NCBI RefSeq assembly: GCF_035222375.1
Contig: NC_085889.1
Location: forward strand, 1,922,001-1,986,000
From: Podospora pseudocomata
Lineage: Eukaryota > Ascomycota > Sordariomycetes > Sordariales > Podosporaceae
DNA length: 64,000 nucleotides
Direction: 5' to 3'
Part shown: piece by piece, positions 35,989 to 47,358 of the stretch
How the letters are laid out: the number at the start of each line of letters is the position of its first letter
Position numbering within the stretch: the stretch's first letter is position 1
The notes under the pieces: generated by a model
Database searches by the model: none
Seen by the model: only the letters and a program-made list of their open reading frames with translations
Told to the model about the DNA's origin: nothing
Translations under genes and position numbers: made by a program

Positions 35989-36672
35989 AACAACACCATC
36001 TTCTATGATAGAGGCTTCCTAAGAGGAATATAATAGAAACCGGTAAACGGCACTCTAACATGCATACAATTATCCTAGGTAGAAATCTATCTATCCCATT
36101 GTTTCGGGAAGGGTCTTCGCTCACAGCCCAGCACATCCATTCCAGCGGTACACCGTCCTTCTGGGTGGGTGTCCGGGGAAGGAGCTTTGGCCACTTGAAC
36201 TCGATTGACCAATAGTAACGCGGCTCGTGGCGGATGGGCGGACCACTTTTCCTATTTTGCCGGTTGAAGGGTGTGAGCGAAGCCAGCAAAAAGCTGTTGA
36301 AATTGGAGAAGACAAATTTCCTGTGGAGTAGCGACACACCCTCTCGCCCCCGTCTTCATTCTCCATATTCTCCCCATGTCCCTCGTGTCTGCATCTGGTC
36401 TTTCCCGAGCACATCTGTAGCATCCAACAAGTCGACAACATTGTGATATTGCATCTGCACTTCGCACTCTTGCACCAGAACAGGAACATCACCAGATTCG
36501 ACACCTATACGGCCCCCAAACCACCAGTATATATTACACCAGGCGCCGGACACCCTACACCACTGTGTTCTGCACGTTTCGAACGACAGCTGCCCGTGTC
36601 TCACAGACACAACTCCCTCTATTCAAGAATTTAATCCCGACGTCGAGCTCACTCGACAATCCACAGCCCAGC
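35213..36672. other. Divergent promoter region, epimerase/reductase and ERG9
   Basis: 1.46 kb between starts that point away from each other. It contains one microsatellite and no recognisable gene. The right end should hold sterol-responsive promoter elements if present; I could not identify one with confidence. Confidence 0.45.
35952..35987. repeat. (CAA)n microsatellite
   Basis: Twelve CAA units, followed by an imperfect continuation (TAACAAC), in the region between divergent genes. Confidence 0.92.
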
Positions 36673-38304
36673 ATGGGTGCCGCCCAGCAAATTGCTTACT
36701 TCCTCCTCCACCCTAATGAGCTTCGGTCCATCGCTCAATGGTACGCGCCCCCCCTTACTTTGCCCGTGCTCTACCCCCCTCGTTTCTAACTTAGTCGGCT
36801 ACAGGAAAGTATGGCATGAGCCTGTCCACAGACGCGATGCCTCCAAGGAGACGCCCACCGAGAAATCATGCTTCCACTTCCTCAAGTTGACGTCGCGGTC
36901 ATTCTCAGCTGTCATTCAAGAGCTCAACCCCGAGCTCCTGATGCCGATATGCCTCTTCTACCTCGTCCTGCGTGGTCTCGACACCATCGAAGACGACATG
37001 ACCCTTGACATCAAGGAGAAGGAGCCCCTCCTCCGCGATTTTCACAACATCATGGAGCAAGATGGCTGGACTTTCGACAAGAACGGGCCCAACGAGAAGG
37101 ACAGGGAGCTGCTCGTCCACTTCGACGACATTATCTTCGAGCTGAAGAAGGTCAAGAAGCCATACTATGATATCATCAAGGACATCACCGAGAAGATGGG
37201 CAATGGCATGGCCGATTACGCGCTCAACGCTGAGCACAACAACATTGGTGTGGGCACCATCAAGGAGTACGAGTTGTACTGCCATTATGTTGCCGGTCTG
37301 GTGGGAGAGGGCTTGACACGCCTGTTTGTGGAAAGCAACCTTGCCAACCCACAACTTCTGGTGCGCATGGATCTCACTGAGAGCATGGGTCAGTTCTTGC
37401 AAAAGGTTAACATCATTCGCGACGTACACGAGGACTGGATCGACAAGCGGCGATTCTGGCCCAGAGAAATCTGGTCAAAGTATGTTGACAACTGGGACGA
37501 CCTCTTTGCCCCGGCCAACCGCGAGAAGGCCCTTCAGTGCAGCTCTGAGATGGTGCTCAACGCTCTCAAGCATGCCGAGGAGTGTCTTTTCTACATGGCT
37601 GGTATCCGAGACCAGAGTGTCTTCAACTTCGTGGCGATTCCCCAAAGCATGGCCATTGCTACCCTGGATCTTGTCTTCCGCAACCCCGCCATCTTCGAAC
37701 GGAACGTCAAGATCACCAAGGGAGACGCCTGCCAACTGATGATCGAGTCGACACAAAACTTGCGGGTGGTCTGCGATGTTTTCAAGAAGTACGCGAGAAG
37801 GATACACAAGAAGAATGACCCCAGGGATCCTAACTTCCTTGCCATCAGCGCGCAATGTGGAAAGGTATATGCAATCGCACACAACTCATGCTCAACATGT
37901 AGCACAAGCTAACCAGGTGCAACCAGATCGAGCAATTCATTGAGACCATCTTCCCAACGCAAGACCCTAACAAAGTCAGGGCTGGGCTCAAGCAAGAAGA
38001 TCCCAAGATGGACGCCTTGGAGACTTTCTATCTGATTGCTGCTGCGCTGTCAACATTCATCTTGATCGGTGTTCTGATGGTGGGTCTACCTCTCGGGGCT
38101 CCACATTATTCCGGCCCGCGGCGGTGGAGCCCGCATTTTTTCCCACCTCGAAAAAATAAAGCTAACTATTTTGTCCAGATTGGAATTGCATGGTACTTTG
38201 GTGCTCGATTCGACCAGGTCTTCAAAAACATCGACCAAAAGATTGCCGGCACTGTTACCAGCTCAGTGGCTGCTGTTACCGGCGTTGCTCACGAGGAACT
38301 GTGA
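36673..38304 (+). CDS. ERG9: Squalene synthase (farnesyl-diphosphate farnesyltransferase)
   Basis: Four exons, 36673-36740, 36805-37864, 37927-38079 and 38179-38304, encode 468 residues. Motifs in order are DTIEDD (about 82-87), the [14 protein letters not shown] segment, the second acidic motif NIIRDVHED (D229, D233), and a C-terminal transmembrane helix ([19 protein letters not shown]) that anchors it to the ER. It joins two farnesyl diphosphates head to head and reduces the product with NADPH to squalene, the first committed sterol step. The last intron is 99 nt, a multiple of three, and has no stop, so retention would put 33 extra residues next to the membrane helix. All key residues are present. 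Confidence 0.97.
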
Positions 38305-40062
38305 GAAGCGACCTGGCCCAGCAAGCAAATTCGACCCCACGGCGCGCTCTTTTTTCCCCTCTTCACAGCGTGCGCTGATATTCGCTACATACACTTAATG
38401 ATATACCTCGATACACTGCGCTTTATGATGAACGATCGGTTAGTTGGACAGGGCCACCTACCCAGGGTTATATGGGACATGAATAGTGTTCTCACGGGAT
38501 CGTTGTCACCATGGGGGCACCCACCCGAGCAATCTACTAATACTAATACATCCCTTCGGTGTACTTTTCTCTTTGCTTTCACTTGTGACCTTTCTCGAAG
38601 AAAAACACAAAGTCAGAACTAGCACGGATGTCAAATTACAATTCAGTCGCCTCGTTTCCTTCGGGGACGATGGTTTCAATGACTGTGGTTGTGCCGAAGA
38701 TGTGCTGATAGCAACCCCTGGGCAAGTAGCCTGGTATCCGGGCACGCTTTCATCTGGGCTCTTTGGTTCTTGGTCAATAGCCTGATGACGGTGGATTGCG
38801 ACATGTTTTGACGATACCAAATGATTCCACATGCCCTGTGACCCGATTGTTACACACACACACTGGGAGGAAAGCGAAGAGAGAGACGCGTCGAGGCCCA
38901 AGCCACCGGGCCTGTGTCACGATGTTGAGACTTTGCCGCGCGGTGTGGTGGTGGTGTGTGTCGGGTTGTATAAAACGGCCGCCGTGATCGGTCCTACGGG
39001 TGCCCACGTGGGCGTCGTCCACTGATTGAAGCCCACGGGTTCACTTGTCATTGATTCCTACAGCAGTGGCTGTGGGATTTGAGTTGACGGTTCTTACTCG
39101 ACCGCGGTCTTGTGGACGAATAGATTTTCCTAGTGCCTGTGTACAAGCAAGCAAGCATTCAATACAATACATCGGAACTTGGCATCTTTTCATCACAGCA
39201 ATAGCATCCAACACAGTGGGTAGGTAGTTCCATCAAACAACACCCATCACAACGCTCAAGCCCTTTCTTGCCTCAAGCTTGACGTGCAACTTTTTTCTTT
39301 CTTTCTAAATCAACCTCTACTACCTCATTATTCCCGTACTCTCCCCGCCCGTCTGTTCAGTCATGTTCGGACAAGTGAGTTGAGTGACCGAGTTACACCA
39401 AGTTTGATCTCTTGTCGGATTTCCCCTTTTCTTTTTCATGCAACGACAGGGCGCCCATCCACCAGTCGGGTGCTCTGAAACCTTGTTCACAACCCGCAGC
39501 TGCATCATTCCCCCAGAAATTTGACTGGCTGTCCAGCAGACAAGATAACTGAAACACTCGGTTTGTTTCCGAGAGTCACAACTGACTCAGGCTGATTTGT
39601 TCTCCAACAACTTCACTCAACACTCGCATTCGCATGTACTACAAGGTTTCTTGTATCTTGTTTTTTTTTTGTGTTATTCATTCCATTGTCATTTTTCATT
39701 GCTCTCCCCCCCTCCCCTTGAAAAGTTTCCATGGTTTTGTCTATCTCGATGGCCTCGGGAGTTCAGAAGTGTGTGTGTCTGTGTGTGTGGCTGTGTGTGT
39801 ATATGTAGATTAATATGTACAAAGATGTTTTGCTTGTCTCTTCCTCCTCAAGACAGTTCGGCGCATCGGTAAACCAACCACCCCTTCTCTAGAAGAAAAA
39901 TTGTTGTATGTACAGTGCCTGCTGCAAAGATTTCAGAAAGATCGCATTGCAAACAGAGGCGAAAAAAACACTCGCTCTTTCTCTCTCTCTCGCCAATCCC
40001 TCCCAAACAGAAAACTTAAAATGGCAAAAATATCAGTTCATTACTTTTTTCATGACAGTTCT
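38305..40062. other. Intergenic region between convergent genes, 1.76 kb
   Basis: 3' flanks of ERG9 and the subtilase, with one GT-rich repeat. Open frames are short and unlike proteins. Confidence 0.45.
39769..39802. repeat. Imperfect (GT)n microsatellite
   Basis: GT/TG dinucleotide run interrupted by single C and G changes, followed by TATATG. Non-coding. Confidence 0.85.
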
Positions 40063-41343
40063 TCATCTGAAGCCGTTGTTGGCGATGAGGTCGGTTGTGC
40101 CGGCAACGTTGCTGGCGGCCACGACTCTGGAGTTGGTCTGGCCGGCGAGCTGCTTGAGGCGGTCGGCCACCTGCTGGACACCGGTGATGCCCTCGAGAGC
40201 CATGATGTATGCGGCGAGACCGGCAACGTGGGGGGAGGCCATGGAAGTTCCGCTCAGGGTGGCGGTGTCGCTGTCGCTGCGGATGCCGCAGGACTCGACA
40301 CGGACACCGGGGGCGAAGATGTCAACGAGGGGACCAAAGTTGGAGAAGGAGGCGCGGCGGTCGTTGGTCTGGTCAATAGCACCGACAGTGATGGCGGCCT
40401 CGGCAGAGCCAGGGGAGGTGAGGGCAGTGTCCTGGTTCTCGTTACCGGCGGCAACAACGGGAACGACACCGGCAGCCTCGATACGGTTGATGGCGGTGTT
40501 GACGGCCTGGGAGAAAGAGCCGCCGAGAGACATGTTCATGACGGCCTTGCCACGGAGACCACGGCGGGTGGCATCACGGGCAACAAAGTCCATACCGGCA
40601 ATCACGCCAGAGTTGGAACCGGAACCGTCAGCACCGAGGACCTTGACAGCAACGAGCTGGGTCTTCTTGGCGACACCAAACTTCCAGCCTCCAATGGTGC
40701 CAGCAACGTGGGTACCGTGGCCGTTGAGATCCGTCTCATCTTCGCCTCGGATGAAGGAGGCGCCGAATCTGGCCCTCCCCTGCAAGTCCTCGTGGGTGGT
40801 ACGGATACCAGTGTCCACAACATAAGCAGTGATGCCCTCTCCAGCAGAACTGTCAAAGAAATAACCATTCTGTCTGGCACCGTCATGGCTGAGGCGGGCC
40901 AAGCCGGTAGGGGCGCGAGACTGAAGCTGGCGGACATTGAGCTTGATGACGGCATCCTGCTCGATGTAGCTGACCTCCTTGGCGGCATAGATCTCATTGA
41001 TCAAGGCATCATCGGCCTCCAGAGCCATAGCTCTCCACTGGTCGATCTGGAAGGTCTCGACTGTCGTAGAAAGGATGTTGTTGGTCAGTGGGCTGCGCTT
41101 CCCAATGTTGCGCTTGGCGATCACGCTCGCAATGCTGGACTCGTGGGCAAAGACCTCATCATCGCTGAAGGTGTTGTTGTAGACCACGATGAACTTGTGG
41201 GGGATGAGGTTCTGGGCATCGGGGTTGGCGATGGGCACACCGATATAGAACCCCTCGGACTTGGTGAAGGTGGTGGCAGGAGCAGCAGATACCCCAAGGG
41301 CAGACAGAGCAACGCTCAAGGAAACAAGAAATCGGCCAGCCAT
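40063..41343 (-). CDS. Secreted subtilisin-like serine protease (proteinase K family)
   Basis: Single exon, 426 residues. The leader is [20 protein letters not shown]. An inhibitor I9 propeptide ([16 protein letters not shown] to YIEQDAVI) precedes the S8 catalytic domain. The triad is D177 (VVDTG), H209 (HGTHVAG) and S367 (GTSMASPH), with the oxyanion Asn in AAGNEN. The form, length and order are those of fungal alkaline proteases of the proteinase K group, active outside the cell or in the vacuole. The propeptide is expected to be cut off during maturation. All catalytic residues are present, so I regard the enzyme as functional. There is no C-terminal extension. Confidence 0.96.
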   Translation of the reverse strand: MAGRFLVSLSVALSALGVSAAPATTFTKSEGFYIGVPIANPDAQNLIPHKFIVVYNNTFSDDEVFAHESSIASVIAKRNIGKRSPLTNNILSTTVETFQIDQWRAMALEADDALINEIYAAKEVSYIEQDAVIKLNVRQLQSRAPTGLARLSHDGARQNGYFFDSSAGEGITAYVVDTGIRTTHEDLQGRARFGASFIRGEDETDLNGHGTHVAGTIGGWKFGVAKKTQLVAVKVLGADGSGSNSGVIAGMDFVARDATRRGLRGKAVMNMSLGGSFSQAVNTAINRIEAAGVVPVVAAGNENQDTALTSPGSAEAAITVGAIDQTNDRRASFSNFGPLVDIFAPGVRVESCGIRSDSDTATLSGTSMASPHVAGLAAYIMALEGITGVQQVADRLKQLAGQTNSRVVAASNVAGTTDLIANNGFR

Positions 41344-44300
41344 TGTTGATGTATTGTTGATGGTGTTTCAGACAGGTTGTTGATGAAGTTCGAGGAAAAG
41401 AATGGATCGGTTGGTGGGACCACGTAACTGGATGCTGAAACTGGTTTTGAAGCAACGTCGAAAAGACGAGATCGGCTAGATGCAGTTGATCAAGGATAGT
41501 CCGGAAGTGAAGAAAAAGGGTATGCGCAGCACGAGAAGAAAGCAAATGGGTGGAAGGCAACGTTGACGATGCCTGACCCGGAAAAAGGAATGGAAGGAAG
41601 GAGGAAGAAAAGAGCAAGTGACAAGGACGGATGGGATAACAACAAAAGAGAGAAGCCCACGAGAGAGAAGCAGATCAACTGCTATTTAACTGAGAAGAGC
41701 GCATGAAGTTGGCGGCCCATCTTGAACCCCCTTTTGCAGAAAGCAACGACGCTGTTTGGGTGGTGGGTGCAACCTTCAGGGGAGCGTGGTACAAAGCAGG
41801 CCAGGGGGTTACCGGGGTACTTACGTGGGACGTCTCCCCTGACTCCCCTGGCTCCCCTGGACGCCAAGTCAAACGGCAGATCCCCAGGCGTGCCAAGATG
41901 GCAAATCCTCCGCGATTCTGAACGACTGTGGACAGAGCCCTGAAGTTTCGACAGATGTTAGACGAGAACTACTCGTGATCTCGAACCTGGCAAGGGACGC
42001 TGCAGTTCACCCAATACAGAGCTCAGGTGGCATGCTAGATTGGGCCCCATGATCGGATTCCCGTGGCCGCTATGGCTGCCATCTCTGGCGGCCAGGAACA
42101 TACGACGGTCTGGGGAGACTTGGGCAAAACTGGGATGAGCTGGGATGGACGGAGGAATAGCCGACTTGCCGACCTCGCAAACGTCGGGCGCCGGCTGAGC
42201 CGGGTCTGGCTCAAGTGGTCTCTTTGGCTCCAGCATCAGCTCCAGGCGGATTCGAAAGGCAAACGCATGCCACAGGATTTGCCGTCCGTTGTTGGTGATG
42301 CGGTTGGCAAAGTTGAACGAGAATGATTCCGGTGCATAACAGATCTTCTTTGATCTCCCGCCGCGAGGGTGGTTGTTGTGGCTGTCGTGAGCCTGCGGGA
42401 AGCGTGGGAAGCAAAAGAACCATGGGTCTTGCAAACACGGCATTGGTGGAAAGAGAATGTGTGATGGTTGCGACTTGATCGAGGCTCCAGGTGCCGCCAT
42501 TGGACACGAGGAACCGACAGCTCGTACCCTGCAATTCCGTTGCGGAAATGTCTCTGCCCAATCGACCTCTGCCGCGTCCATGAGGATGCGGCTCTGGGCT
42601 GGGTCTCGTCCGGCCTGATGCTTGGCAACAATTAACTGCAAACCTGCTCTTGAATCTGAACAGTTAAAGTCCGAGATCTCGCCGTCACTTTCGGATGAAG
42701 CAAACCTGTTTGACCTGTTTTGGAGGTGATGGATCGCTGGCTCCGATGAGGTCTTTGGAATCCACACGGCATTGAATGGGGTCGCCGGATTAATCCATTG
42801 ACCTGCCCAATGGGAGTTGTTGCCAGCGGCCGACGAGAACAGACGTCGGCGGCAGCAGCAACAAGCAACAATGCCACCATCCTCCGTCACCCAAAAAGAA
42901 AGGAAGGAGCCGCGCTGTGCAGACCCTCTGCGCGGGGGTGGCGCATTTGGTGAAGCGCGCTAATGGTGGACCCCGCTCGCTGGGAACATTCTACACTATA
43001 AAGGATGGCATTCAGGAGGATGCGCTCCAAACAACTTTCACCGTCCTGGGGCTGTCTGGCGAGAGACACCGAGCATCAACAAGAAGCAGGCAGCGTAACA
43101 GAGAGGAAACATGGATATGACATGTCAATGCCAAGGGGGCCGTTGGCGCCGTTGCAGGGACCCGTATCGTACGAAATTATCTGGGGAAGGGGTCAGCCTG
43201 CCGCGTTCTGAGGCAGGTGCAGGCGAGAAATGGTGTGGATTTGTGGATTTGTGGACTTGTTAGTGCAGTGCAGCCGCCCGTTTGGATGCTGAAACACCAA
43301 GGTCCGTTCTGTGAAATCTCCACAGCGCGTGTTTCGGTCCTCTGCTACCATAGCATCCAGCTCGGAGATTTCGACACTTCTCTCTCCATGTGGAATTTCT
43401 GTTGCCGCCGACCCTCCGTGCTCATCCAACTGCCATGAATAGATAAGCGGTTTTGGATATCTACCACATCAGTCAGCGAAGAAACAAAACATCTCCATAA
43501 TGTACCAGAGCTTGGATTCTCTGGTTCTCAAACCAAGCACAGCCCACCCAGTCCAGTCTACGGAGTAGTGCACCGTGATGGCAACTAACAACTCTCGAAA
43601 TAGACCATCCGATCGCCGTTTCATGCCTTGGCTTTGCGCTTGCGCATAAACATGCCCCGGGCGAGCAGTCGAGTATATACAAACCTGGCGGCCGCAGCAT
43701 GAACCTCGATATTAACAGTACCGGTGCTGCGTACGACCTCGGTTGAGCAGAGGACAGTTACGACCGCACGGAAGCAAGAGCCGAGTAATGGCCTCGGGCT
43801 GTCTTGGTGAGCAAATCCCCCGGTTCGCCTGCCGTCGGTTAGCGCGGAGTGGGCCCGATGTCCGGGCGCCCAAGGCCGAGAATTGTGGGCCGATAACAAG
43901 AGGAATACCGGCCATTCGGGGGCGAAATCCGGCCGGCCTCATTCGGCCTGCACCACCCACCTGACCCCGCAAACTAACTGTCTTCCAGAACTTCGGAACG
44001 GAGTCGATGTGGAGATGGATGCAGCCTTACCATAAGACCAGCAAAATATCTGGGAATGGGGTGAGACCGAGGGCACAGAGGGCAGTACAGTAAACAAACA
44101 AGGCAACGAAAGCCACTATGATGTAACTGCGTGTGTGAGTGGGACTGTTCACACATCACGTAAACCAACATTCTCAGGTGGCCGGATCTTCCTCCGCAGA
44201 TTATCTGGGTTGCCACGGCTGCCACTATTTCTCTCCTTTCTCGTCAAGATGATTATCTCATGACATGGCCCGATCTGATGAGGTTATCTGCGTAGTGCGT

Positions 44301-45502
44301 AGTGGGGTTTGTCGCGTCACTCAGCATGAACATGAAGCATGACGACCTGAGGAATAAGAAAGAGAATAGAAATAGATTAACCAGTCAGTAGGTAATCGGC
44401 ACCCTCTTTCCCTTGAGGAGGGAACCGTTCAATTGAGTGGCTCTCGAGCGGCTGTGCCCGGGCAATGCGCAGGTTGCGAATTGGATTGGGGCTTCATCCG
44501 TGTCTCATGCGACAGACAGGTGTCTGTACGAAGTAGTGGTCCCTGGAAAAAAGAAAGAAAGTCGTCCAGGGATGTCCAAACTGCCCTTTTTCATGTTTTG
44601 GGAGCCTTCGTCATCCAGCACCTCATATCCAAGGGAGTGCCAGTTAGTTTTATTCCCCGGGCTTGCTAGTACCACCTGGCGGAGTGAACCGCCCAAGACA
44701 AGACGTCCGTCCGTTGACTGACTGCGCCTTCGGTGGGCTGGAACACACTGCAATCTGTGACCCAACAACTCGCAAATCCCAGCTTGGGTCTTATCGAGAC
44801 TTGCACATCACCACAACAACACAGCGAGCAACAACAGCAACACTCCAATCCAGCACCAACGTTCTTCCGTCTGCGCTCTCCGTCTGAGGCTTACGCACAT
44901 CATTAACTTTGCGATCTGGCAAGGGCCAAGTCGGCCAATCCAGCGCCCAAGTGTACAGGAACTTAACCCCGCGCCCGTCCGTCCACGCGACCAGTATAAG
45001 CCAGACCCGACTCCAGTCGGTGCCCTACCTACCCACTGCAGCAGGCAGTGCGCGCTGCAGATAAAACAACAAGAACAAAGTTTCGTAAAATCAAGCTCGG
45101 CCATCGATCCGGGCCCGCTGGTCCAAGTCGCAGTGAACGAGTTGTCCGTCTGCGCTATAGCAGCTCTCGAGTCTGCGCCATCCGCCATCCACCACTCACA
45201 ACAGACCTACCGTCCAGGTCTGTCCTGTCCTGTCCGTTTCCGTTCGATTTGACCCCGAACGACAGACACCACATCCACCCACCACCGCCCGGTTTTCTCG
45301 ACGAGTAGATAGTTTCCCGTGGTCGGCCTTGCATCCCTCTTCGACTTCGTGTGGTTCCAAGTCGATTCGTCGCCAGCCTAGTCGGAGACCAGAGCCTCGT
45401 GTACTGCTGTGCCATGGTTGTCGCATCATCATCCAACGACAACTGAGAAGTGTTACCGATAGCCCACGACTGATCCCGCGGGCGAATACGACATCGAGGA
45501 GA
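41344..45502. other. Long region without a convincing gene, 4.1 kb
   Basis: This lies between the divergent subtilase and F-box genes. It is close in base composition to the flanking coding DNA and holds several open frames, the longest at 41958-42890. None shows a domain, leader or repeated pattern. Long 5' leaders or a non-coding transcript are possible. Confidence 0.4.
41958..42890 (-). CDS. Doubtful open reading frame of 310 codons
   Basis: An uninterrupted frame starting MTEDGGIVACCCCRRRLF. The predicted protein has no leader, no membrane segment and no recognisable domain. Its composition (many Pro, Arg, Ser and His, scattered Cys and Trp) looks more like translated non-coding DNA of high GC than a folded protein. 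It is kept only because of its length in an otherwise empty 4-kb stretch. It could also be a recently arisen or lineage-specific gene. Confidence 0.15.
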   Translation of the reverse strand: MTEDGGIVACCCCRRRLFSSAAGNNSHWAGQWINPATPFNAVWIPKTSSEPAIHHLQNRSNRFASSESDGEISDFNCSDSRAGLQLIVAKHQAGRDPAQSRILMDAAEVDWAETFPQRNCRVRAVGSSCPMAAPGASIKSQPSHILFPPMPCLQDPWFFCFPRFPQAHDSHNNHPRGGRSKKICYAPESFSFNFANRITNNGRQILWHAFAFRIRLELMLEPKRPLEPDPAQPAPDVCEVGKSAIPPSIPAHPSFAQVSPDRRMFLAARDGSHSGHGNPIMGPNLACHLSSVLGELQRPLPGSRSRVVLV

Positions 45503-47358
45503 ATGGAATTTCCCACGAGTCCCATGCTCATCGACGACGGTCGCGATGTCGACTCTCTCAGCATCGACACGCGCCTGCCCAGGGCTGAAAGGGCACAATC
45601 AATCATTCACCAAGCCGAGGACGAGGAGGAAGACGAGAACAAGGCAACGGTTGAGCTGGCTTCCATCATGACAACCACCTCGAATCCGGTATCACCCGGC
45701 CCATCAAGCCCGCCGCTGGATCAGGTACGAATGCAAGACTTCATCCCTCCAACACGCCCAAGTAGCACGCCGTTCCCACAACCCGAGCCACGAAGTACAG
45801 ATTTGCGCTGCCTGAGGTGCCCTTCAGAAGCCTCGATGGATCCCGACGAACCCAGCGTTTCTGACATCCCATCGGTGCAAACCGACAACGAGAACGCCGG
45901 GCTCAACCTCTCAGATCTTCCTGCCGAGATCCACGAATGCATCTTGGATCATCTATTTGGTTACCGGGTATCTACATCATCCAAGAGCTCAATCACGCGG
46001 TGGGGGACTGCTTTGCGGCATCCAAGAAGGAAGGAGCTTTCTGAGCTATCACGAGTGAGCCGGACTTGGAAGGTGTTGATCCAAGACAGGCTCTATCGGC
46101 ATATCAAGCTCAAGGCGACCATCGATTCTTTGAGAGGATCGTTCGAGTACTTTGCTGCTCATCCACATTTACGATCATATATCAAGCATGTGGAGATCTG
46201 GTTTCCGGTATTCCGGCCAAAATATGGACCTTTGGCTCTGGGGACGGCAAACACCCTTCCCACAGTTACGCCGGATGGCTTGACGACGGCGTCTTATGTC
46301 TTACCCATGGACAACTGCTCTCTGGAAGAAGCCTTTTATTTCGTCGCCAACACCTTCCCAGATGTGTGCATCATGACGCTCGAAGGTGGTGAACGGCGCA
46401 AAGCACCGAAAGTGAGGCATTGGATCGGGGAGGATCAGTCTTGCCCACGCACGATGCCCAGGGTGAACTCGGTCCACACCCTTATTTGCAAGGGACAATG
46501 GAACTTGATCCGGGGGCAGGACGACTTTGAGACCATCACGTCCGCCCTGCCTAATCTGAAGGAGTGGCAGGGCTCCTACAGCAAACCGAAATCCAAGAGC
46601 TACCTCACCATGGCCGACATCTTCTCCATGCCCATGAAATTAGAAAAGCTGGTTCTCTGTCTGGAGGGTGACTATCGGCGAGAAATGTCTTTCCCATCGT
46701 ACTTTCTCAAGGTGTCGAGCAAGGTGCACTTTTGCTCCAAGCTGGCCGACGCGGCCGCTTCTCCCTACCTGGAGCAAATATCGTACACGGGGAGAGTTTG
46801 CCAGCAGTTCTTCAACGATCTTGTCCTCAAGTGTCACGACACGAGGCTATCACGCCTAAAGCGGATCGATCTAACTGTCAAGAACTGCTGTCGGAAGGTG
46901 GCCCACTGGAACGAATCGGGGTCGGGAATCACAGACATGAACTTCATCAAGGCCTTTGAGCAGCTGGTGCTTGCTGGTATTCGAGCACTGGGGAAGTTAC
47001 AGTCGATTGAGTACCTCCGGATTCGCTACGTGGACCTAGGTAAGAGCAATTTTGTACTCGATCTTATATGCTCCTCTCAGCTAATGTTTTGTTGCCAGAT
47101 TCCCCTGTCCCACCTTTGAATCCTTACTTTTTGCTCGACAAAGGGTGGTGTTCGGGCGTGTGGAGCGATGAGATCGTCGCCGAGCTCAATATCTCAAGGC
47201 CGTCGGTTCAGTTTGAGGAACTGTCCGAGTCGTTTGGAGAGGTGGGGTACAACAAGGACGGCCGGATGACCATCAGTCCGGATTTCCCTCGCTCCAAGAG
47301 TCTGTCTTTGAAGCTGGGAAACTACGCGATGCTGAGTGTTGGGATCGCGATGCCGTAG
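45503..47358 (+). CDS. F-box domain protein
   Basis: Two exons, 45503-47039 and 47099-47358, encode 598 residues. The start at 45503 (MEFPTSPMLIDD) is preferred. An in-frame ATG at 45329 would add a basic, leader-like stretch typical of 5' UTR. Residues 1-130 are polar and Ser/Pro-rich. An F-box begins near residue 134 (LNLSDLPAEIHECILDHLF). The rest lacks clear leucine-rich or WD repeats but is globular (SYIKHVEIWFPVF, LPNLKEWQGSYSKP, KLQSIEYLRIRYVDL). F-box proteins bring substrates to SCF ubiquitin ligases through Skp1. The substrate here is unknown. The layout matches a group of filamentous-fungal F-box proteins with an unclassified C-terminal domain. Confidence 0.82.

Noticed and set aside
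39901-41349. 482-codon open frame opposite the subtilase
   Set aside because: Gly/Val/Asp-rich mirror frame of a GC3-biased gene with a complete catalytic triad on the other strand.
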